From: Procambarus clarkii
Taxonomy: Eukaryota > Arthropoda > Malacostraca > Decapoda > Cambaridae
Direction: 5' to 3'
NCBI RefSeq assembly: GCF_040958095.1
Contig: NC_091237.1
Location: 8,421,645 to 8,485,644, forward strand
DNA length: 64,000 nt
Shown here: positions 44,300 to 56,628 of the stretch, in pieces
How positions within the stretch are numbered: position 1 is the stretch's first letter
How the letters are laid out: each line of letters begins with the position of its first letter
Made by a program: the position numbers and the translations under genes
The notes under the pieces: model-generated
What the model was told of the DNA's origin: nothing
Databases searched by the model: none
What the model saw: the letters and a program-made list of their open reading frames with translations, nothing else

Positions 44300-45880
44300 C
44301 ATTGACTGTCTGAAAGATAGGTTAGGTGTCTTTTGTTGACTGGTGCCTCTATTTCCGTGACAATGGTTTGAAGTTCGGTAAGCCTAAATTTCTGTCGATG
44401 CAAAGCCTTTCCTAAGAATCTCTTCACAGTGCCTACCATTCGTTCGTAAAATCCTTGTTGCCAGGATGCTCTGGGAGGTATAAATTTCCAGTAGCACTAT
44501 CTTTGTTTTAAGACTGCACTGAAGACCATATTTCCCTTAAGCAGGCTTCTCCTGCCACAAAATTGGATCCATTATCCAAGATCATCAATTTGGGGCAGGA
44601 TCGACGTGCTACAAACCTTCGAAAGGCTTTTAGGAAAGCATCTTCATCCATGTCAGATGTTACTTCTAAATATACACCACTTGTGGTTTCACACGTAAAG
44701 AGGCCTATATAGGCTTTCACCGGAATCTTGTCCGGAATGCCTGTTAAAATAAGGGCTCCTGTGTAGTCTACCCCAGTGGTCTCAGAGGGACGAAGGTGTA
44801 CAACTCATTCTTTAGGTAACGGTGGAGGTCCTGGGCAGGACACACCCGAGAGTCATACCTCCGGCAGATTACACAAGATTTAATTATAGATTTGACAATT
44901 TGACGCCCGTGAGGAAGCCAAAACTTCTGTCTTAAATCAGTGAGAGTGTTTAACTCTTCCCCCATGTAAAGTGCCATATTCATGACAATGTATTACAAGG
45001 AGTTTGCTAATGATGTGGTGACGAGGAAGGAATATGGGATTCTCTACTTTTTAATATAACTTTTGCATGTTGCAGACGTCCTCCACATCTTAAAATGACT
45101 GAGTCAAACCATATCCCTAAAGACCTTCCTAGTTTATTAGGGAGATGCTCATAATTTCTCCCATAGGTTTCCATCTGGGCTTGTTTGACCCAATATTTAA
45201 TTGGACTAGGGAATTGATATTTTATTTCGATCTTGTTAAGAAATTCAAACACAACTTTGGTAATCCCTAGTAATTTACTTAAACTAGAATAATGTTTAGG
45301 ATCAATAGCTAAAGATCGAGGAGGTTCTGGATCTTCAATGGGGACAGTGATATTGGTAACTATGACTTGTGGCTTTTGTTTGGGTCACTGACCAACCATT
45401 GAGGTTCTTTAAACCACATCTCGGTTTTAACTAGTTGCCTTAAAGTTAATTCTCGGAGGAGATAGTCAGCTGGGTTATCCTTGGTAGCGACATGTCTCAA
45501 CTTAAATTCAGCTGACAACTCTCGAATTTCAATAACTCTGTTACTAACGTAGGGAGTTTTGTTGTTATTGTTTTTTATCCATTGTAGGATTGCCTCATTG
45601 TCTGACCACACTACTATCTCAGTAAAATGAATATTATTGAGTGTCTTGGTCAGGTAATGAGCCAATCGGGCACCTACTAACAAAGCCATTAGTTCCATTT
45701 GGGGTAATGACCTCTGCTTGAGTGGGGCCATTCTGGCTTTAGAAGTAAATAATATTGATTGCTTTTTGTTTACTAAATAGGCTACTGCGCCGTATGCTTT
45801 GCCTGAGGCATTGCAAAACACGTGCAAATTTGTAGAGTGTTTTAGTCCTAAGGTATCCAGTTTCCCATTCCTAAGACTGG
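44300..45880 (-). pseudogene. BEL/Pao LTR retrotransposon pol remnant (RNase H and integrase)
   Basis: Read on the - strand: RNase H at 45827-45360 (HVFCNASGKAYGAVAY, LPQMELMALLVGARLAHYL, VVWSDNEAILQWI, HVATKDNPADYL), then linker frames, integrase zinc domain at 44983-44768 (ending SCVICRRYDSR) and integrase core at 44720-44508 (ILDNGSNF). These motifs and their order fit BEL/Pao pol. The first RNase H Asp is Asn here (FCNAS). Several stops and frameshifts separate the pieces; gag, protease and most of the reverse transcriptase are absent because the copy is cut at the minisatellite near 45885. Confidence 0.85.
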
Positions 45881-45884
45881 GTGT

Positions 45885-46085
45885 GAGTGTAGAGGAGACT
45901 AGGAGTGGGTGTGGAGGAGACTAAGAGTGGGTGAGGAGGACACTAGGAGTGGGTGAGGAGGACACTAGGAATAGATATGGAGGAGACTAGGAATGGGTGA
46001 GGAGGACACTAGGAGTGGGTGTCAAGGAGACTAAGAGTGGTTTTAGGGGCGACTTGGAGTGATTGTAGAGGAGTAGGAGTTGGTG
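45885..46085 (-). repeat. Minisatellite, 22-bp unit (reverse orientation)
   Basis: Units such as GGTGTGGAGGAGACTAGGAG are the reverse complement of those at 22391-22760. The array joins the BEL/Pao remnant to copy D of the ~2-kb repeat. Confidence 0.85.
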
Positions 46086-46587
46086 TTATCGGGAGGAGGG
46101 CTGGGGATTTTAACCAACAGAGCTGGTTGTTGCACTAGACTGTTACATGTGTAAAGACGAAAAGCCGACATCGGCAGCCACATTCCCGCTACCGTCAGTC
46201 GACCAGCAATGGACACTGGAGTGCTTGCAATTATTTAGGAGATCACCCTGGTAAGCGTCTGGTTCTGGGAGAGGGGGTTCAGCGTCACCTTTATTTCAGG
46301 GGTACGGCTCACACTGCCTAGTTGTCATGAGTACACACCCGCTCTCGAGCTGCTGTGACTTCCCACACTCTCCTTACTGTGGGATGATTTCTAGATCTCC
46401 CTTAGTTACAGTCCACTATCACCCAAATTATAGCCTTGTCTTTCTCTCTCTCTCTCAAACCAGGAAACTTCACTAGTACTAGAGCAAAAGCCAGCTAATA
46501 AACATAATATTAATACAAAAACAATATGATATACATATACAAGAATAGTGATAAAACAATGTAACCTCTTTGGCTGCTACCAAAACA

Positions 46588-46693
46588 CACAGAAATCACA
46601 ATAGCGTGATGCATCAAATAAACAAATCCACAAGGGCTTGTGGATTGTGGATTTGTTCATTTGATGCATCACGCTATAGTGATTTCTGTGTGT
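46588..46693. repeat. Palindrome of two SINE-tail segments
   Basis: CACACAGAAATCACAATAGC at the left pairs with GATTTCTGTGTG at the right, with near-complementary arms of about 50 bp meeting in CCACAAGGGCTTGTGG. It looks like two copies of the same SINE tail joined head to head. Confidence 0.75.
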
Positions 46694-46832
46694 AATGAAG
46701 TAAGGGTGAAGAGGAGAACGGCCTATTGACATAGCTCGAGTGCATAGGGGAGTTGTGTAAAACCCTGGTTTGTGTCTCGGAGAGGCTGCAGGATCCAGTA
46801 AATTCAGAACTTCGGTTTCAACTGTTTTGACC

Positions 46833-46935
46833 ATGTCGTAGCTCAGTCGATTAAGGCAGCGTCTGAGATGTTCTCGGACGCAGGTTCGAATCCTCGTCAC
46901 GGCCCTTGTGGATTTGGTCATTTGTTCGCTGCTAC
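46833..46935 (+). mobile_element. tRNA-derived SINE head
   Basis: An A-box-like TAGCTCAGTCGATTAAGG and a perfect B-box GGTTCGAATCC are spaced as in a tRNA, and ...CACGGCCC follows. The acceptor arms pair imperfectly and the middle forms an overlong stem, so this is a SINE promoter rather than a working tRNA gene. The following CTTGTGGATTTG matches the tail segment in the neighbouring palindrome. Confidence 0.7.
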
Positions 46936-47499
46936 GAACTGATAACACTCCAATATCACCTTATGTCTCCAACCTGTAACTGCATCAGGCTGCTGCTTAA
47001 ACTTCAGCCAAAACCTTCTTTCTCTGTTTCAGGCTGTGATACATGGCACAATAAAAATGTTCACATATTTCCTACTCTACAAAAAATTAATCTCTCACCT
47101 TGCAATGCGCTTTTCCTTCCAAAACGCAATCAAGCACTCCTTTAACAACAAGGTCCATATAATCCTCTATTCCATTACTCAAGGTCCTCTACTACAATCA
47201 TCGTCTGGGTCCTCAAAATATTATGTAAGGTACTCCTGCAGTTCCTCCAATCAGGTGCACATGAAGTCCTTCTTAAATGTCAGTGAAGCTCTCTCTAAAC
47301 GCTTCACACGAACGACGTGTGTTAGAAGTGGAGAAGAACGCTAAACGCTAAAATGACGCTAAACGCTTCCCCACCCTTCACTATTCGATGATTCACTAGG
47401 TCCAGGACGTTCCACTTCTCACTAGAAGTCCTACTCCACATTGCAGGTTAGCTCATACTTCTCCTCTGGCACGAAGTTCTCTCACTAACATCTCCCAGA

Positions 47500-49030
47500 C
47501 AAACCGTTGTAGATCTCCCAGATAAACGTTGCAGTTCTCCCACACAAACGTTGCATTTCCCCTACACAAACGTTGCGCTGTCCCACACAAACCTGCAAAC
47601 CCATCATCGTGCCATAATAAACGTTTTTCTAACAAAACATATGTATGTATTCACATAAAATAAAACTCCTGCATCTCTTAAAACATTAATGTGTCGCCAC
47701 GACGGTCCTGGCCCATCCTGGGCGAATCCACACTGGGAACATGTCTTGACACGTGTTACGGTATCGTCACCCTCGTCGGAGTGCAGAATGGCAATTTCAA
47801 CGCCATCTATGGGTCTGCACTCCAACCCCCCCCCCCTGATATTGCACGCTATGTGGACAACGTGGCAGCAATGAATGGCTCCTGTTTCCTGCCTTGGTCA
47901 GACAGAAAGGTCGTTGTGAATGATCTCTGGTGGATGATGTGTCACAATCAGCGGCATCTGTTGTGCTACAGAGCATAATGTCAACTCCCAGGTGAATGAG
48001 ATTCCTCATGGTTTCCCCAGTGTAACTTCTATCTAACTGATGTTTTATATCCACAGAAGTGACGTGTGGAAGCAGTTGTACTGAGGAAGGCCGTTTATCT
48101 TGGGCAGTCCACGTACTCTCAACTTGGCCTGGACGAAGACTAAGCTGCCATCGATGTGCACAGTGTGCTAGCTGCTAAATTACACAGTGTTGGTAGAGAT
48201 CGGAGTACCCGGGAATGGCTTAGGAGAGTAACAGACGACAGTGAGGTGCCTATCGTGAAGTGCTGCTAGCCAGTTGCTAGAGGCTTCTGCCAAGAGTTAG
48301 CAATCCCTGTATATGGTTGTATATGACCCCGATCAGCGTGTGGCTGAGGTCCTCTGCCAGTGAGTAACTGGAGAGTGATAGTGGGGTGTAGGCACCTCGT
48401 GATACTGTGTCAGTAGACTGGCCCACGTAAAAGGTGAATTTGCCAGTGTTTCGTCAGTACACGTATATGGTATTGGGCGGGGAAAACACTGGAGTTGATG
48501 AACACTGCCAATGTAGAAGTGCCCTGCGTGAAAGTGGCACTATTGAAAATATGTGTAGACATAATCTATTTAATCTAATATAGTTTTAATGGTGAAGGTG
48601 TAAATATATTGATAAAGGGAACTGTGTATTGTTCATCCCCCTCCCTATTTTTTATTGCACTACTACAGTTCTTGATAGCGTACTACTGAATTGGGGTCAG
48701 ACACACTAAACAAGGTTAATCCATCAAGAACCCGGTTACTGGTCCTAAGTGACCCATAACAACACGTCTCTGGGTGCCGCCCCAGTCGCAAGGCTGGGGG
48801 CTTCCCCACCCAGTCAGCGTTTGACCTTCAGCGAGGGAGGACGTACCACTACTCCCTCCAGCATGTTCTCTTACCTACAATCATCTATTTTAGCTCACTG
48901 CCACAGTAAAAATGTATATGCTACATGTATAAGCACTTGCCATGATTGCTGGGCACACGATCAAGCACAGGTAACCACTATAACAACTGCTACATGAGCT
49001 AACCTCAGAATCTATGACATAGGGACACTC
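47500..49030. other. DNA without recognised genes (insertion within copy D)
   Basis: Several 60-100 codon frames occur on both strands but overlap each other and show no domain. A CCAGTCGCAAGGCTGGGGGCTT segment near 48781 resembles, in reverse, the region near 880-900 in copy A. It is otherwise unclassified. Confidence 0.35.
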
Positions 49031-49037
49031 AGGTCCT

Positions 49038-49300
49038 GGACCTAGATTCACGAAAGCACTTACGCAAACACTTACGAATCTGTACATCTTTTCTCAATCT
49101 TCGGCGGCTTTGTTTCCAATTATTAAACAGTTAATGAGCTCCGAAGCACCAGGAGAATGTTTATAACAATAACAACAGTTGAATGGGACGTTTTCATGCT
49201 TGTAAACTGTTTAATAAATGTAACCAAAGCCGTCAAAGATCGAGGAAAGATGTACACGTTCGTAAATGCTTGCGTAAGTGCTTTCGTGGATCTGGCCGCT
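49038..49300. mobile_element. Foldback MITE
   Basis: Inverted arms of about 110-120 bp: AGATTCACGAAAGCACTTAC on the left and GTAAGTGCTTTCGTGGATCT on the right, diverged toward the centre. GGTCCT occurs immediately outside both ends (49032-49037, 49301-49306) and may be a 6-bp target duplication, though the extreme ends pair imperfectly. No open frame belongs to it. Confidence 0.7.
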
Positions 49301-49314
49301 GGTCCTCAACAATG

Positions 49315-49895
49315 GCGCCCACGCAGGCCACCCACAAAAATCGCTATAGGATTGCTTCACAAGGCTTCTTCTAGTCCTGACTTGAGTACACGGAGTCGCC
49401 CCAGCAGGCTTCACAACAGAAATGCCTGTTTGCATTCTTCCTCTTGAAGAAGTAACACTATTAGAGTTCCACAAGGAAGCGACCAAACACTCACTTTCAT
49501 GCTGCCTCTAATTATCAAAATCACAGAGAAATGCTGTACTAAGTCCCCAACAACTTCCCCACACTTGTGAGCAAGTAGCCTTTGCTCCACCACTAACACA
49601 GGGAACTATATTTTTCCTTCTTCCGGGAGATCACGACGTACAAACCCTCTCTGGTGACTGCTGTGACTCAAGTGAGGTCACGACGTCCTGCTAGCCTCAC
49701 GCCATGTCAGCAAAGTATCGACATCTCATTTCATGTCACTTATTTAAATGCTCATCCTCTGCTCGTAATTTTTAATTATTCACTGACGTTTATTTTATAT
49801 TTAATATATATATTTCCTCTGACCTCTCAATCAGGTCTTGATGGTAGAATTATTCTCACATGGGTAGACTCGTTCCACCCAGGCAACATGGGGTC
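49315..49895 (+). repeat. Dispersed ~2-kb repeat, copy D (last part)
   Basis: It matches 21700-22391, including AAAATCGCTATAGGATTGCT, ACTTGAGTACACGGAGTCGC and the closing CATGGGGTC. Confidence 0.65.
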
Positions 49896-49916
49896 AAAAC
49901 ACCATGCACCTACTAA

Positions 49917-50235
49917 TCTTTCTATCCATCTATCTATCTATCCATCCATGTATCTATTCTTCTTTCTATGCATCTATCCATCCAACTATCTTTCCATCTC
50001 TCTGCCCATCTATCTGTCTATCTATCTATCTTGTTATTTGTATATCCATCCATCTTCCACATGTTCATTCATTCATCTTGTTATTCGTTTTTTCATCCAA
50101 TTACCTAGCTATCCATTTATCCATCCAATTACTTAGCTATCCATTTATCCATCCAATTACCTAGCCATCCATTTATCCATCCAATTACCTAGCCATCCAT
50201 TTATTCATCTATCTACTTTATGTCTATCCATCCAC
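49917..50235 (+). repeat. ATCC/ATCT tetranucleotide satellite
   Basis: Imperfect repeats of ATCC, ATCT and a longer module TATCCATTTATCCATCCAAT. The two overlapping Ser/Ile/Tyr-rich frames across it are artefacts. Confidence 0.9.
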
Positions 50236-50239
50236 CCAG

Positions 50240-51390
50240 CAAAGCTCCGACAAATACTGTCCATCGAGATCAGGTGCTGGGCTCTTACATGCTGCTGGAC
50301 ATCACCACCTGTCTTGTTTATGGTCATTCCGAATGACACTTTATCAGTTGGGTGACATTCGACCTGTAGTTGCTACAAGTGTGTGTGTGTGAAGGGGGAG
50401 GGTGGGTTACCACCCACCATAACCATCTCATGCACATCCCATCCTTTGGTACCTACTTGCACACCATGATCACTCACACCTATCTACTAGCACCCACCCT
50501 TAACTGCCCTATACCACCATAACATTCCTACACTCACCCTGACCCTCCTTTGGCCACAATTATACTCAATTTTCCACTTTCTGCCTGTCATGACCTTTCC
50601 TTGCCAAGTCTTGCCCATTTATACCTTCTCTGACCCACTTCCCACACATATGGACCCACCTAGAATCTCTGTCCTCCCCATCCCTGCCCTCCTTGGCCCA
50701 CCCTACCCTAGCCCACCATGGCACAATATGCTGGGAGAGTAAACAAAGGCTGGCAGCACCCCGCCAGTCTCCGTCCTCCCCCTCTCCTGGCCCCCAGTGA
50801 GCGCGCTATCTCTCCCTGCGCCACTGGCTACTCCAATGTCAAGGATGCCAGGGAATTAGATCCATTGTTCCAGCAGCCGTTTGCATGCTGGAGGATCTCC
50901 TCATTACTCCCCCCCCCTCCTCACTACTGCTGGGTTCCTTCTCATTACCCCTTCTCCTAACTGCCGCTGGGCCTGTGTCCAGTATACCAAGTCTCACTGT
51001 AATAGCCTTCTTCTCTCCTTCCTTTTCTTTGTCTCTATATTACTTCTCTCCGTCTCAGGAGCTTTCCTACATTTCGTTTTCATCACTCTCTTCTCTCGTT
51101 ATTCTGTTTCATCTTTAATATTCCTTTTCTTTAATCATCTACCTCCTTCTTTCAACTCTTTTTCTATCCCTTCCCGTTTGATTCCACCATTTTTTTCTCC
51201 TTCCTTCTCTCCCCTTACTTTTCAATACTTGTTCCTCCCTGGCAGGGAGGAACTCTCTATATTTTCACTCTATATTTTACTATTTACATTTACTAATTGT
51301 GCCTACAGAATCGAGCTATTAACTTCTGGACCTGCGTTTCTAACCATTCCATCTTCCTTTATTATATTTGCTACAAATATTTCTCTCTAA
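50240..51390. other. Pyrimidine-rich DNA without recognised genes
   Basis: C/T-rich on the + strand (especially 50890-51260) with low-complexity frames. No domain, RNA gene or repeat structure was recognised. Confidence 0.4.
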
Positions 51391-51549
51391 CACACATATA
51401 CACACACATCCTCAGGATGCAGCTGTGTACCTATTTACTGCTAGGTGAACAGGAACATCAAGGTGAAAGAAACTCTGCTTATCTGTTTGTGCCTCGGCCG
51501 AATATGAAAGCGGACACACCGAGCGATGTCCACTCAGCCATGAGGCTCC
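51391..51549 (-). mobile_element. tRNA-derived SINE, degraded
   Basis: Read on the - strand, its body matches the SINE at 51552-51881 (TAGCAGTAAATAGG, TTTCACCTTGAT), but the tRNA-like head has lost its B-box. It abuts the next SINE's tail. Confidence 0.6.
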
Positions 51550-51551
51550 TC

Positions 51552-51655
51552 TGTGTGTGTATTCACCTAGTTGTGTTTACTGGGGTTGAGTTCTGCTCCT
51601 TCGGCCCGCCTCTCAACTGTCAATCAACTGTTTACTAACTACTTTTTTCCCCACA

Positions 51656-51706
<51 letters not shown>

Positions 51707-51881
51707 ACAGGAAGCAGCCCTTGACAGCTGACTAACTCCCAGGTACCTATTTACTGCTAGGTAACAGGGTCATTTAGGGTGAATGGAACTTTGCCCATTT
51801 GTTTCTGCCTGGTGCGGGAATCGAACCCGCGCCACAGAATTACGAGTCCTGAGCGTTATCCACCAGGCTACCAGGCCCCCC
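51552..51881 (-). mobile_element. tRNA-derived SINE with CR1-like tail
   Basis: On the - strand: a tRNA-like head (51881-51807) with B-box GGTTCGATTCC and ending in CACCAGGC, a body (ACCTAGCAGTAAATAGGTAC), an internal (TG)n of about 50 bp, and a tail (TTGACAGTTGAGAGGCGGGC ... CTAGGTGAATACACACA). The tail is shared with the 3' end of the CR1-like LINEs at 53530 and 60950, implying mobilisation by that LINE. Confidence 0.85.
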
Positions 51882-51884
51882 AGA

Positions 51885-52172
51885 GGTGTGCATTAACCTA
51901 GTTGTGTTTACCGGGGTTGAGGTCTGCTCTTTCGGCCTGCCTCTCACCTGCCAACCAATCAACCATGACTAACTACTTTTTTCACACACATACACCCTCC
52001 CCCCCCCCCCAGGAAGAAGCCCGTAACAGCTGTCTAATTCCCAGCCACCTATTTACTGCTAGGTAACAGGGGCATCAGGGTGGATGAAACTTTCTCGCCG
52101 GCGCCGAGAATCGAACCTGGGCCACAGGATTACGTGTCCAGCGTGCTGTTAACACAGCCATCGGTGCCCCTG
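51885..52172 (-). mobile_element. tRNA-derived SINE, second copy
   Basis: Same organisation as the SINE at 51552-51881: head at 52172-52090 with GGTTCGATTCTC, a body, a C-rich run near 51998-52010, and a tail ending near CTAGGTTAATGC. More diverged. Confidence 0.8.
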
Positions 52173-52174
52173 TG

Positions 52175-52377
52175 TGTATGTACTCAACTAGTTGTGTTTT
52201 GGGGGGTTGAGCTCTGGCTCTTTGGTCCCGCCTCTCAACCATCAGTCAACTGAAAGGCTGATGTGTGTGTGTATGGGTATTCACCAAGTTGTGCTTGCAG
52301 GGGTTGAACTTTGCTCTTTCGACCCGCCTCTCAACTGTCAGTCAACTGTTGCTAACTACTAACTAATTTTTTTTACA
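52175..52377 (-). mobile_element. Two SINE/LINE tail fragments
   Basis: Two successive - strand tails with GAGAGGCGGG and CTCAACCCC-type landmarks and no head; 5'-truncated insertions. Confidence 0.6.
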
Positions 52378-52508
<131 letters not shown>

Positions 52509-52514
52509 CCCGAC

Positions 52515-53303
52515 ACACAATTTACTTCAACCCGAGTAAATGCAAAGTAATGAAACTAGGCAGTGGAAACAGGAGGCCAGACACAGGATACAGAATAGGA
52601 GATGAAGTACTTAACGAAACAGACAGAGAGAAAGATCTAGGAGTTTATATCACGCCAAATCTGTCTCCTGAAGCCCACATAAAAAAAATAACGTCTGCGG
52701 CATATGCGAGGCTGGCTAACATCAGAACAGCGTTCAGGAACCTGTGTAAGGAATAATTCAGAATCTTGTACACCACATATGTAAGAACAATCCTGGAGTA
52801 TGCGGCCCCAGCATGGAGCCCGTACCTTGTCAAGCACAAGACGAAACTGGAAAAAGTCCAAAGGTATGTCAATAGACTAGTCCCAGAAGTAAGAGGCATG
52901 AGTTACGAGGAAAGGCTGCGGGAAATGCACCTTACGACCCTGGAGGACAGAAGAGTAAGGGGAGACATGATCACAACCTACAAAATCCTCAGGGGAATCG
53001 ACCGGGTAAACAAGGATAAACTATTCAACACTGGTGGTACGCGAACAAGGGGACACAGGTGGAAACTGAGTACCCACATGAGCCACAGAGACGTTAGAAG
53101 GAACTTTTTCAGCGTCAGAGTAGTTAACGGATGGAATGCATTAGGCAGTGATGTGGTGGAGGCTGACTCCATACACAGTTTTAAGTGTAGATATGATAGA
53201 GTCCAGTAGGCTCAGGATTCTGTACACCAGTTGATTGACAGTTGAGAGGCGGGATCAAAGAGCCAAAGCTCAACCCCCGCAAGCACAAATAGGTGAGTAT
53301 ATA
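52515..53303 (+). mobile_element. CR1-like LINE, 5'-truncated 3' end
   Basis: Matches the end of ORF2 in the copy at 61027-61720, on the + strand. Frames 52550-52756 and 52766-53209 are separated by a stop at 52754-52756 (GAATAA). It contains the conserved LINE C-terminus (LTTLEDRRVRGDMITTYKIL) and then the untranslated tail to GTGAGTATA and (CA)n. It inserted beside or inside the (CA)n array. Confidence 0.88.
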
Positions 53304-53335
53304 CACACACACACACATACACACACACACACACA

Positions 53336-53503
53336 GGAAGCAGCTCCGTAACAGCTGTCTAACTCCCAGGTACCCATTTACAACTAGGTAACAGGGGCAT
53401 TCAGGGTGAAAGAAAGTTTGCCCATTTGTTTCTGACTGGACCGGGAATCGAACCCGGACCACAGAATTACGAGTCCTGCACGCTGTCCATTCAGCTACCA
53501 GTG
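53336..53503 (-). mobile_element. tRNA-derived SINE head and body
   Basis: On the - strand, the head has B-box GGTTCGATTCCCGG and the body CTAGTTGTAAATGGGTACCT. Its (TG)n side is fused to the (CA)n tail of the + strand LINE fragment, so the normal SINE tail is missing. Confidence 0.8.
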
Positions 53504-53519
53504 TGTGTGTGTGTGTGTG

Positions 53520-56410
53520 TAATCACCTAGTTGTGCTTGCGGGGGTTGAGCTCTGGCTTTTTGGTCCCGCCTCTCAACCGTTAATCAACTGATGTACAGA
53601 TTCCTGAGCCTACTGGACTCTATCGTATCTACATTTGAAACTGTGTATGGAGTCAGCCTCCACCACATCACTGCCTAATGCATTTCACCTGTTAACTACT
53701 CTGACACTGAAAAAGTTCTTACTAACGTCCCTGTGGCTCATTTGGGTACTCAATCTCCACTTGTGTCCCCCTTGTTCGTGTGCCACCCGTGTTAAAAAGT
53801 TTATCCTTAATTACCATGTCAATTCCTCTGAGGATTCTGTAGGTAGTGATCATTTCTCCCCTTACTCTTCTGTCTTCCAGTGTCGTGAGGTGCATTTCAC
53901 GCAGCGTTTCCTCGTAACTTGTGCCTCTTAGTTCTGGGATTAGTCTAGTGGCATATATCTGAACTTTTTCAAGCTTCGTCTTGTGCTTGACGAGGTACGG
54001 GCTCCATGCTGGGGCCGCATACTCCAAGATTGGTCTTACATATGCGGTATACAAGATTCTGAATGATTCCTTACACAGGTTCCTGAAGGATGTTCTGATG
54101 TTAGCCAGCCTCGCATATGTTGCAGATGTAATTCTTTGTATGAATGCTTCAGGACAAATCTTTTGTGTGATATCAACTCCTAGATCTTTCTCTCTGTCCG
54201 TCTCATGAAGGACTTCATCTTCCATTCGGTATCCTGTGTCTGGTTTCCTGTTTCCGCCGCCTATTTTCATTACCTTGCATTTACTCGGGTTGAACTTTAG
54301 TAGCAATTTGATGGACATTCAGTCTGTCTAGGTCATCATGTAGCCTCCTACTATCATCCTCTGTTTTAATCCTCCTAATCATTTTTCCATGATCAGTAAA
54401 CAATGAGAGGAACGATTCTATACCTTCTGGGTATAGAATCTATTTACATATATCTTTGTAAATTTACATTTACAAAGATATAAATTTACATATATCACAA
54501 AATGTATAGGTCCAAGGACGGAACCCTGCGGGACTCCACTGGTGACGTCTAGCCAATCTGAGACTTCACCCCTCACAGTGACTCGCTGTCTTCTGTTGCT
54601 TAGGTACTTCCTTATCCATTGGAGTACCTTCCTTTTCACTCCTGCATGCATATCCAGCTTTTTCACTAGCCTCTTGTGTGGTACTGTGTCAAAGGCTTTC
54701 TGGCAATCCAAAAATATGCAGTCTGCCCACCTCTCTCTTTCTTGCCTGATTTTTGTTGCCTGGTCGTAAAATTAAATTAATATGTGAGGCAGGACTTGCA
54801 ATCCCTGAACCGATGTTGATCCTGTGTTCCACAGTTCTTTCGTCCCAGATGTTCCACTAGCTTTTATCGTACAATCTTCTCCATCAGCTTGCATGGTATG
54901 CAAGTTAGGGACACTGGCTTGTAGTTCAGTGCCTCCTGTCTATCCCCCTTCTTGTATATCGGGTCTACATTAGCCGCTTTCCAAATTCTTGGCAGTTCCA
55001 ATGTTGCCAGTGATTTGTTATACGCTATGGAGAGTGGAGAGTGGCAGGCACAGTTCTTCTGCTCCTTCCATAAGTATCCAAGGGAAGATTCCATCTGGGC
55101 CTATGGCCTTTGTCACATCCAACTCTAGTAAAAGCTTCCTTACTTTCGCGCTGGTAATCGCAAACTCTTCTGGATCCTGGTTAACTAATCCCTCTCTTAT
55201 CTATGGAGCTTCTCCTTGCTCTAAAGTGAAGGCCTCTTGGAATTTCTTATTCAGTTCCTCACACACACTTCCTTGTGAATCCTTCTGCCCCTATCCTTAA
55301 TTTCATTACCTGTTCCTTTACTGTTGTTTTTCTCCTGATGTGGCTGTGCAGAAATTATGGTGAGTCTTTGCCTTGCTTGCAATGTCATTTTCGTATTGCT
55401 CTTCTACCTCTCTTATCAACCTGACTTATTCATTCCTGGCACTCTGGTATCTTTCTCCGCTCTCAAGTGTCCAGCTATTTCTATAGTTTCTCCACGCCCA
55501 TTTACTTTGATGCTTAGCTAGCCTACATCTCTGATTAAACCATGGGTTTCTCATCTTCATTTCATTGTTTTCCTTTTGGACTGGGAGAAACTTGTTTGCT
55601 GCCTCCTCATAGTTTACCTTTCGGAATGCCAGCCTTTTGTTTTCAGTACCCCTCCTCGAGTTCAATAACCCTTCTTCAACAAGGTACTCAAACACCAGTA
55701 CACTGTGGTTGCTCATTCCTACTGGGGCCTCAAAACCAATTTCTCTTATGTCGGAGTCGTTCAGAGTGAAGACTAGGTCGAGTCTCGCTGGATCATCATT
55801 TCTCCTCATGTTTGTGGGTTCCCTGACATGCTGGCTTAAATGGTTTTTAGTCGCCACCTCCAATAGTTTGGCTCTCCACATATCCTCGCCTTCATGCGGT
55901 TCATTGTTCTCCCAGTCTCAATTCCGTGATTGAAGTCCCCCATGATGAGAAGATGGGATTTATTTCTTCAGGTAGCAGAGGCTGCCCTCTCAATTATAGT
56001 GTTAACTGCCATGTTGTTGTTGTCATACTCTTGACTGGATCTTCTGTCATTTGGTGGAGGGTTATATATCACCGCTACTACTCTTCTTGGTCCTCCCATT
56101 GTCATGGTGCCTGTTATGTAGCCTCTGAATCCCTCATAGCCCGGGATAGCCATCTCTTTGAAACTCCATTCCTTTCTCATTAGTAGGGTCACTCCGCCTC
56201 CTCCCCTACCTTCCCTCTCTTACCTTATAACTGTGTTCTCATTGGAAAACACGGCATTCGTTATGATTCCTGAGAGTTTTGTTTTAGTGAGTCCGATTAC
56301 ATCTAGGTTCACTTCTAGTGCTGTTTCTCTTAGTTCACTTACCTTGCTTGTAATCCCATCTATGTTCGAGTACATCAATCTGAAACTGACTCTTCTGTCC
56401 TTCTTCTGGG
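53520..56410 (-). pseudogene. CR1-like LINE, broken copy
   Basis: A - strand LINE starting near 56410 in the Pro-rich end of ORF1 and finishing in the tail at 53520 beside (GT)n. Pieces of ORF2 in order: endonuclease 56192-55968 (YNPPPNDRRSSQEYDNNN) and 55881-55426 (ARLDLVFTLNDSDIREIGFE), reverse transcriptase 55094-54864 (YKKGDRQEALNYKPVSLTCI) and 54711-54418 (DCQKAFDTVPHKR, GVPQGSVLGPI), and C-terminal domain 54318-53722. A palindromic rearrangement near 54440-54500 replaces the FADD region. Non-functional. Confidence 0.88.
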
Positions 56411-56490
56411 GGTAACCTGTGGGATATGGGGTGTGTGGGGACTGGGACGATGAGGTACTGGGAGGATGGTGGAGGATGGTGGTGGTGGTG

Positions 56491-56628
<138 letters not shown>

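Larger units (their letters stand above)
46095..47500 (+). repeat. Dispersed ~2-kb repeat, copy D (first part)
   Basis: It matches 1950-3300 and 20500-21560, with landmarks AGACTGTTAC, AGGAGATCACCCTGG and TCTCACCTTGCAATGCGC. It is interrupted by the SINE palindrome at 46588-46905 and continues at 49315. It begins near TGTTATCGGG, which would complement the ATAACA end of copy C. Confidence 0.5.

Noticed and set aside
46833..46905. Possible functional tRNA gene
   Set aside because: The A- and B-boxes are good, but the acceptor stem has mismatches, the central stem is too long and SINE sequence follows.
51807..51881. Possible - strand tRNA gene with B-box GGTTCGATTCC
   Set aside because: The same head recurs at 53503 and 60908 attached to the same SINE body and tail.
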